This document shows positions 60,709 through 64,000 of a DNA stretch of 64,000 bases, piece after piece (within the stretch, counting starts at the first letter, position 1; every line of letters starts with the position of its first letter). The DNA is from Nitratireductor aquimarinus. GTDB taxonomy: Bacteria > Pseudomonadota > Alphaproteobacteria > Rhizobiales > Rhizobiaceae. The notes under the pieces were generated by a model, which did no database searches, was not told where the DNA came from, and saw nothing but the letters and a program-made list of their open reading frames with translations. Where the stretch lies: NCBI RefSeq assembly GCF_046773475.1, contig NZ_CP177239.1, positions 2,232,001-2,296,000 on the forward strand, given 5' to 3'. The translations under genes and the position numbers were made by a program.

Positions 60709-60957
60709 GACAACCACCTAATTCAATGTGGACGCGTTGCTCTCGGCAAAACTGAAACTTCGTTTTCTATGAAATCCGGGCCCAAAAGGCCAAAATTCAA
60801 AACACAGTAGCGATACGAAAACGCTCCCAACAATCGAACGATCCATTCACCTCACCATTGAATGATTAATCCATCAATTCGATTTCCCCGCATTTCAGTC
60901 TGGATAAATCACCAATCACAGTCAACCAGAAATAGCACTCTGAAAGAAAGGCACGCC
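60709..60957. other. Intergenic region upstream of the glycosyltransferase
   Basis: These 249 bp are AT-rich (for instance around 60865-60900) and must hold the glycosyltransferase promoter, since both flanking genes are on the minus strand. I see no additional ORF with a ribosome-binding site. The stop of the LuxR gene is at 60958. Confidence 0.4.
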
Positions 60958-61848
60958 CTAGTCGAAGACGCCGCAGCGAATGGCTTCGGCAACCGCATGC
61001 ACGCGATTGGCTGCACCTAGCTTTGTCTTGGCATTCAGCAGGTGTTTTTCCGCCGTATGCTCGGAAATACCGAGTATCTGCGAAACCTCCCATTCGGATT
61101 TTCCGAAAGCCGCCCATTCGAGACATTCTTTCTCTCTCGGCGTCAGGCGCGGCGCTTCCCCGAGGCGATAAAGCGTGTGACCGGGACCAAGCTTTCTCTT
61201 GGCCTGCTCGATGTGATGCGTGACCTCGTCATGATCGATGCACAACCGCTCGGAGATTTCACAATGAGAGCGACCACGGGCGGCGAGCTGAAGGCATTCC
61301 TTTTCAAGCATGTCCAGGTCGCCATATCGATCCGCGCCGCGCAATCCGAGCGCATGGGCAACGGCACAGGTTGCCGCGAAAGAGACGACACCGAGATCCT
61401 TCTTGGAAAGCTCGGCCTCTTCCCCTCCGAAAGACATGATGATCTGGCTGCCTTCGAGGGTAGGAAAAGACATCGCAATGCCGTCAACCAGCTTGAACCC
61501 CTTGGCCTCGCTCATCATTTTCGATGTCTGACGGGTTTCCTCGACATCATTCAGGATATCGCGCCACAAAACGGCATTTCCGCTTTCGCGGACATGTTTT
61601 ACGATCGGGTCATGAAAAATGTATCCGCGCGAGACATATCGGTCGATCCATTCCTGGGGCCAGCTGCTCAGAACGAGGTGCCCAACCTGATCTCCGGGTG
61701 CGGCTCCTCTGGGCGGCAGCGTCCCCGCACACACCGTATGCAGCCCGAAACGCTGCGTAAAAGCGATCAGGACGTTGCAAATCGCCGCCGGTGTCTGCGC
61801 CTTCTGGATAGCGTCAACAAAAACCCGCGTTTCCCGGAAATCACCCAT
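60958..61848 (-). CDS. LuxR family regulator with autoinducer-binding-like domain and two HTH segments
   Basis: A 296-aa protein. Residues about 15-165 resemble the autoinducer-binding domain (HLVLSSWPQEWIDRYVSRGY, DPIVKHVRESGNAVLW with conserved Trp, Tyr, Asp and Pro). Two helix-turn-helix-like segments follow: LEKECLQLAARGRSHCEISE... and the canonical LTPREKECLEWAAFGKSEWE... followed by HTAEKHLLNAKTKLGAANRV. The usual LuxR length is about 240 aa, so the extra segment is real. No luxI-type synthase is in the window. The ATG at 61848 (MGDFRETRVF) is preferred to the GTG at 61869. Confidence 0.88.
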   Translation of the reverse strand: MGDFRETRVFVDAIQKAQTPAAICNVLIAFTQRFGLHTVCAGTLPPRGAAPGDQVGHLVLSSWPQEWIDRYVSRGYIFHDPIVKHVRESGNAVLWRDILNDVEETRQTSKMMSEAKGFKLVDGIAMSFPTLEGSQIIMSFGGEEAELSKKDLGVVSFAATCAVAHALGLRGADRYGDLDMLEKECLQLAARGRSHCEISERLCIDHDEVTHHIEQAKRKLGPGHTLYRLGEAPRLTPREKECLEWAAFGKSEWEVSQILGISEHTAEKHLLNAKTKLGAANRVHAVAEAIRCGVFD

Positions 61849-62011
61849 ACATGCCTGTCCCTGCCCCACATTCCTCGCGACTCACCCCCAGAATGCGGAC
61901 AATTCGCCTTTGTCTTAAACAATAAAGCCTATCGGTAATAACAATGGAATTGTTCCATAGACAAAAAAAATCAGTAGAAGCAACAAAACATAATTCGTCG
62001 GCTACTATTCT

Positions 62012-62860
62012 ATGAGAAAAATGCTGCACCGCAACAAGGCAATCCTTGCAATCATTTTGACGCTTGCATCAATACCTGCAGCGGCAGAAGAAGCGACGCC
62101 ACCAGCCTTCACGGATCCAAAGCAGCAGCTGTCAAAACCGGATATTTCATCGCTTTCCAGACTGCGTTTTCTCACAACGGTCGATTTTTATCCGTTCAAT
62201 TATCTGGACGAGGAAAACCGGATCAGTGGCGTTCACATCGATCTCGTTCGACAGATATGCGGCGTGCTCGGCATCTCGGAACGATGCCAGATACAGGCGC
62301 TGCCATGGAATGAAATCGGTCCGGCGATTGAAAACAGTCGCGCCGAAGCCGTCATCGCCGGACTGGCGATCACCGAGGAGAACCGCGAGCGCTATCTTTT
62401 CTCGCGCCCCTATCTGCGTTTTCCGGCAAGGCTTGTGACGCTTCGCTCGGCCCCTCTGGCCGAACCGCTCCATGAAGCGCTGAAGGGCAAGCGCATCGGC
62501 GTCATGGATGAAACCGCCCACGAACTCATGCTGCGCGACCTTTTCACGGAGGTGCAAAGCGTCGTCTACACGCGAAACGACTGGCTCCACGAAGATCTGA
62601 AATCCGGGAAGATCGATGGCATATTCGGCGACGGGGTGAAGCTGGGCTATTGGCTGGCGAGCAGGGATGCGCAGGACTGCTGCGTCTTTTCCGGAGGCGC
62701 CTATTTCGCACCCGAATATCTCGGTCAGGGCCTTGCCGTGGCGGTTCCGAAGGACATGCCGCAACTCGTCGAAGCCATCGACTTCGCATTGCAGAGCATG
62801 AATGCGACCGGCGGCTTCACCCACACCTATCTGCGATACTTCCCGGTCGACTTCTACTAG
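62012..62860 (+). CDS. Periplasmic solute-binding protein (SBP_bac_3 family)
   Basis: A 282-aa exported protein with a signal peptide (AILAIILTLASIPAAAEEA). The binding domain begins LRFLTTVDFYPFNYLDEENR followed by ISGVHIDLVRQIC, typical of polar amino-acid binding proteins, and AVIAGLAITEENRERYLFSR is the second conserved region. Unlike most, no ABC permease or ATPase gene follows, so it may serve another transporter or act as a sensor partner. Four cysteines (CGVLGISERC, DCC) could form disulfides. It is divergent from the LuxR gene across a 163-bp AT-rich gap. Confidence 0.85.
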   Translation: MRKMLHRNKAILAIILTLASIPAAAEEATPPAFTDPKQQLSKPDISSLSRLRFLTTVDFYPFNYLDEENRISGVHIDLVRQICGVLGISERCQIQALPWNEIGPAIENSRAEAVIAGLAITEENRERYLFSRPYLRFPARLVTLRSAPLAEPLHEALKGKRIGVMDETAHELMLRDLFTEVQSVVYTRNDWLHEDLKSGKIDGIFGDGVKLGYWLASRDAQDCCVFSGGAYFAPEYLGQGLAVAVPKDMPQLVEAIDFALQSMNATGGFTHTYLRYFPVDFY

Positions 62861-62874
62861 GGGTGCATTGTGAT

Positions 62875-63696
62875 CTAACGTCGGCGAAGGCTGCGGAACG
62901 GCAGCACCAGCATCCACACGAGCTGCGCCGTGAAACTGCCGCGATAGTCCGACAGGCCGATCTCGATGTCGTCATGCCCGCGCTTCGGCTGCGCGATATA
63001 GGTGCCGAAAAGGCGATCCCAGAACGGAAAATTGAACCCGTAATTGGAATCCGTCTCCCGCCTTATGGTCGAGTGATGCACGCGGTGCATGTCCGGCGTC
63101 ACCAGCACAAGACGCAGGATCCGGTCGAGACCGAGCGGGATTTTCACATTGGAATGGTTGAACATGGCCGTGCCGTTGAGCACGATCTCAAACAGGAGAA
63201 CGGCCAGAACCGGCGCGCCCAGCAGCACCACGATCGCCGCTTTCCAGAGCATGGAGACGACAATCTCCAGCGGATGGAAGCGCAGCCCCGTGGTCACGTC
63301 GAAACCATTGTCGGCGTGGTGCATGCGGTGGATGCGCCATAGAAGCGGGATCTTGTGGCTTGCCACATGCTCCAGCCAAACGGCGAAATCCAGAATGATG
63401 AATGAGATGACGCCGGCAAGAAGCGGATGGACGCCAAGGGCATGAAAAAGCCCCCAGCCCTCCGCCTCGGCCCACATGGCGGCCCCCACGGCGGCGGCGG
63501 GAAACACCACCCGCATCATCGCAGACGAGATCAACACCATTGAAAGATTGGCAAACCATCGGCGCGATTTCAGCGCGCCGACCATTTCGGGTCGCTCGAG
63601 CCGCGGCGACCACAACTCGTAAAGCGCCATGATCGAAAAGATGCCGACAAAGGCGAAGAGGCGGATGGCCGCTTCGGAGAAGAGAAAAGAAGTCAT
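62875..63696 (-). CDS. Sterol desaturase / fatty acid hydroxylase family membrane enzyme
   Basis: A 273-aa integral membrane di-iron enzyme. The histidine clusters are HVASH near residue 110, HRMHHADNG near 122, HPLE near 143 and HRVHHSTIRRETDSNYGF near 206, the pattern of the fatty acid hydroxylase superfamily. Four or five membrane helices surround them. Members hydroxylate or desaturate lipids, carotenoids or ornithine lipids; the substrate is unknown here. Its C-terminus is tail-to-tail with the solute-binding protein (14-bp gap). Confidence 0.9.
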   Translation of the reverse strand: MTSFLFSEAAIRLFAFVGIFSIMALYELWSPRLERPEMVGALKSRRWFANLSMVLISSAMMRVVFPAAAVGAAMWAEAEGWGLFHALGVHPLLAGVISFIILDFAVWLEHVASHKIPLLWRIHRMHHADNGFDVTTGLRFHPLEIVVSMLWKAAIVVLLGAPVLAVLLFEIVLNGTAMFNHSNVKIPLGLDRILRLVLVTPDMHRVHHSTIRRETDSNYGFNFPFWDRLFGTYIAQPKRGHDDIEIGLSDYRGSFTAQLVWMLVLPFRSLRRR

Positions 63697-63758
63697 GCCG
63701 CCATTATTCCGTAGCGCCGTTCAAACGCCAGTCACATGCGCTTGAACGGCCATATGTG

Positions 63759-64000
63759 TCAGCCGAGCGCCCGCTTGCGCGCCTGCGCCGTGCGCTCGAT
63801 GGCGGCGGCGACCAGCGGCTCCAGATGCAGCCTGCTGCGCACGATGTGCAGCAGGCGCTTTTCTTCCGGTTCCACATGCCGGTCTGCTGCGACAACCTCG
63901 ACAGCCAGCGCATAGGCGGTGTCGTGCAGCCTGGCAGGCACGGTGTCGCGCACGGCGTTCAGAATACGCTCAAGCCCGTCATCTTCCTGAAGGATCTGCT
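63759..64000 (-). CDS. TerB family protein (partial at right edge)
   Basis: The C-terminal 79 residues of a minus-strand gene that begins beyond the window. The sequence ILNAVRDTVPARLHDTAYAL and VVAADRHVEPEEKRLLHIVR is the conserved TerB (tellurite resistance, DjlA-like) helical domain with its acidic metal-binding pattern. TerB proteins are linked to stress and metal-ion responses, but their activity is unclear. The stop lies at 63759, 62 bp before the sterol desaturase gene on the same strand begins. Confidence 0.85.
   Translation of the reverse strand, partial: QILQEDDGLERILNAVRDTVPARLHDTAYALAVEVVAADRHVEPEEKRLLHIVRSRLHLEPLVAAAIERTAQARKRALG

Noticed and set aside
1..64000. CRISPR array, prophage or plasmid origin
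   Set aside because: No regularly spaced short repeats, no phage structural genes, no rep/par genes and no iterons were seen.

Overview
The window looks like chromosomal DNA of a high-GC alphaproteobacterium of the order Hyphomicrobiales (Rhizobiales), probably a Phyllobacteriaceae relative such as Mesorhizobium, Aminobacter or Nitratireductor. This is an inference from gene content: a SAM-II riboswitch in front of metZ, gcrA with clustered GANTC sites, the NAGGN osmoprotectant operon, a 5-aminolevulinate synthase hemA, and the hslO-argF-argD / gcrA / phoU-phoR neighbourhood. Nothing is plasmid- or phage-like apart from one complete and one fragmentary IS3-family element.

Layout. 1-5.3 kb: edge of an NCS1-like permease, then an amine/amino-acid metabolism group (FAD oxidoreductase, RidA, Bcr/CflA exporter, Lrp regulator, class V aminotransferase). 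5.3-10.9 kb: a palindromic intergenic repeat, the three-gene N-acetylglutaminylglutamine amide operon and a divergent MarR regulator. 11-21.8 kb: core genes hemA, mscL, a CrbS/CrbR-like transporter-coupled histidine kinase and its regulator, pyrD, a MATE pump and tRNA-Gly(CCC).

21.8-32.4 kb is an accessory tract with lower-GC patches, small membrane and exported proteins, frameshifted genes, a 1.2-kb IS3-family insertion with a -1 frameshift signal, an IS3 remnant, and a duplicated then internally deleted block holding a DUF985 cupin and part of a small membrane-protein gene. It also holds a cytochrome b561, a LysR/LysE pair and an HPP-TetR operon behind a perfect 20-bp palindrome. 32.4-36.8 kb is a two-gene RND efflux system.

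37-44.5 kb: a RimI-like/RimK-like pair, then a catabolic-looking cluster (3-hydroxyanthranilate dioxygenase, an atypical DapA-family lyase, an aspartate-dehydrogenase-like enzyme, LysR, aldehyde dehydrogenase). No complete known pathway explains this set, so it is the best candidate here for undescribed metabolism. 44.7-48.7 kb: Tat-exported PhoX phosphatase with a candidate Pho box, a NaChBac-type sodium channel and a long dCTP deaminase. 48.8-55.4 kb: SAM-II riboswitch and metZ, a CDP-alcohol phosphatidyltransferase, apaG, the argD-argF-hslO operon and gcrA. 55.5-58.6 kb: phoR-phoU without pst genes, divergent from ppk2. 58.7-64 kb: a membrane glycosyltransferase, an orphan LuxR-type regulator with two HTH-like segments, a periplasmic solute-binding protein, a sterol-desaturase-family enzyme and a partial TerB protein.

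Start codons were chosen by ribosome-binding site and family N-terminus. Alternatives are given where the choice is not clear.
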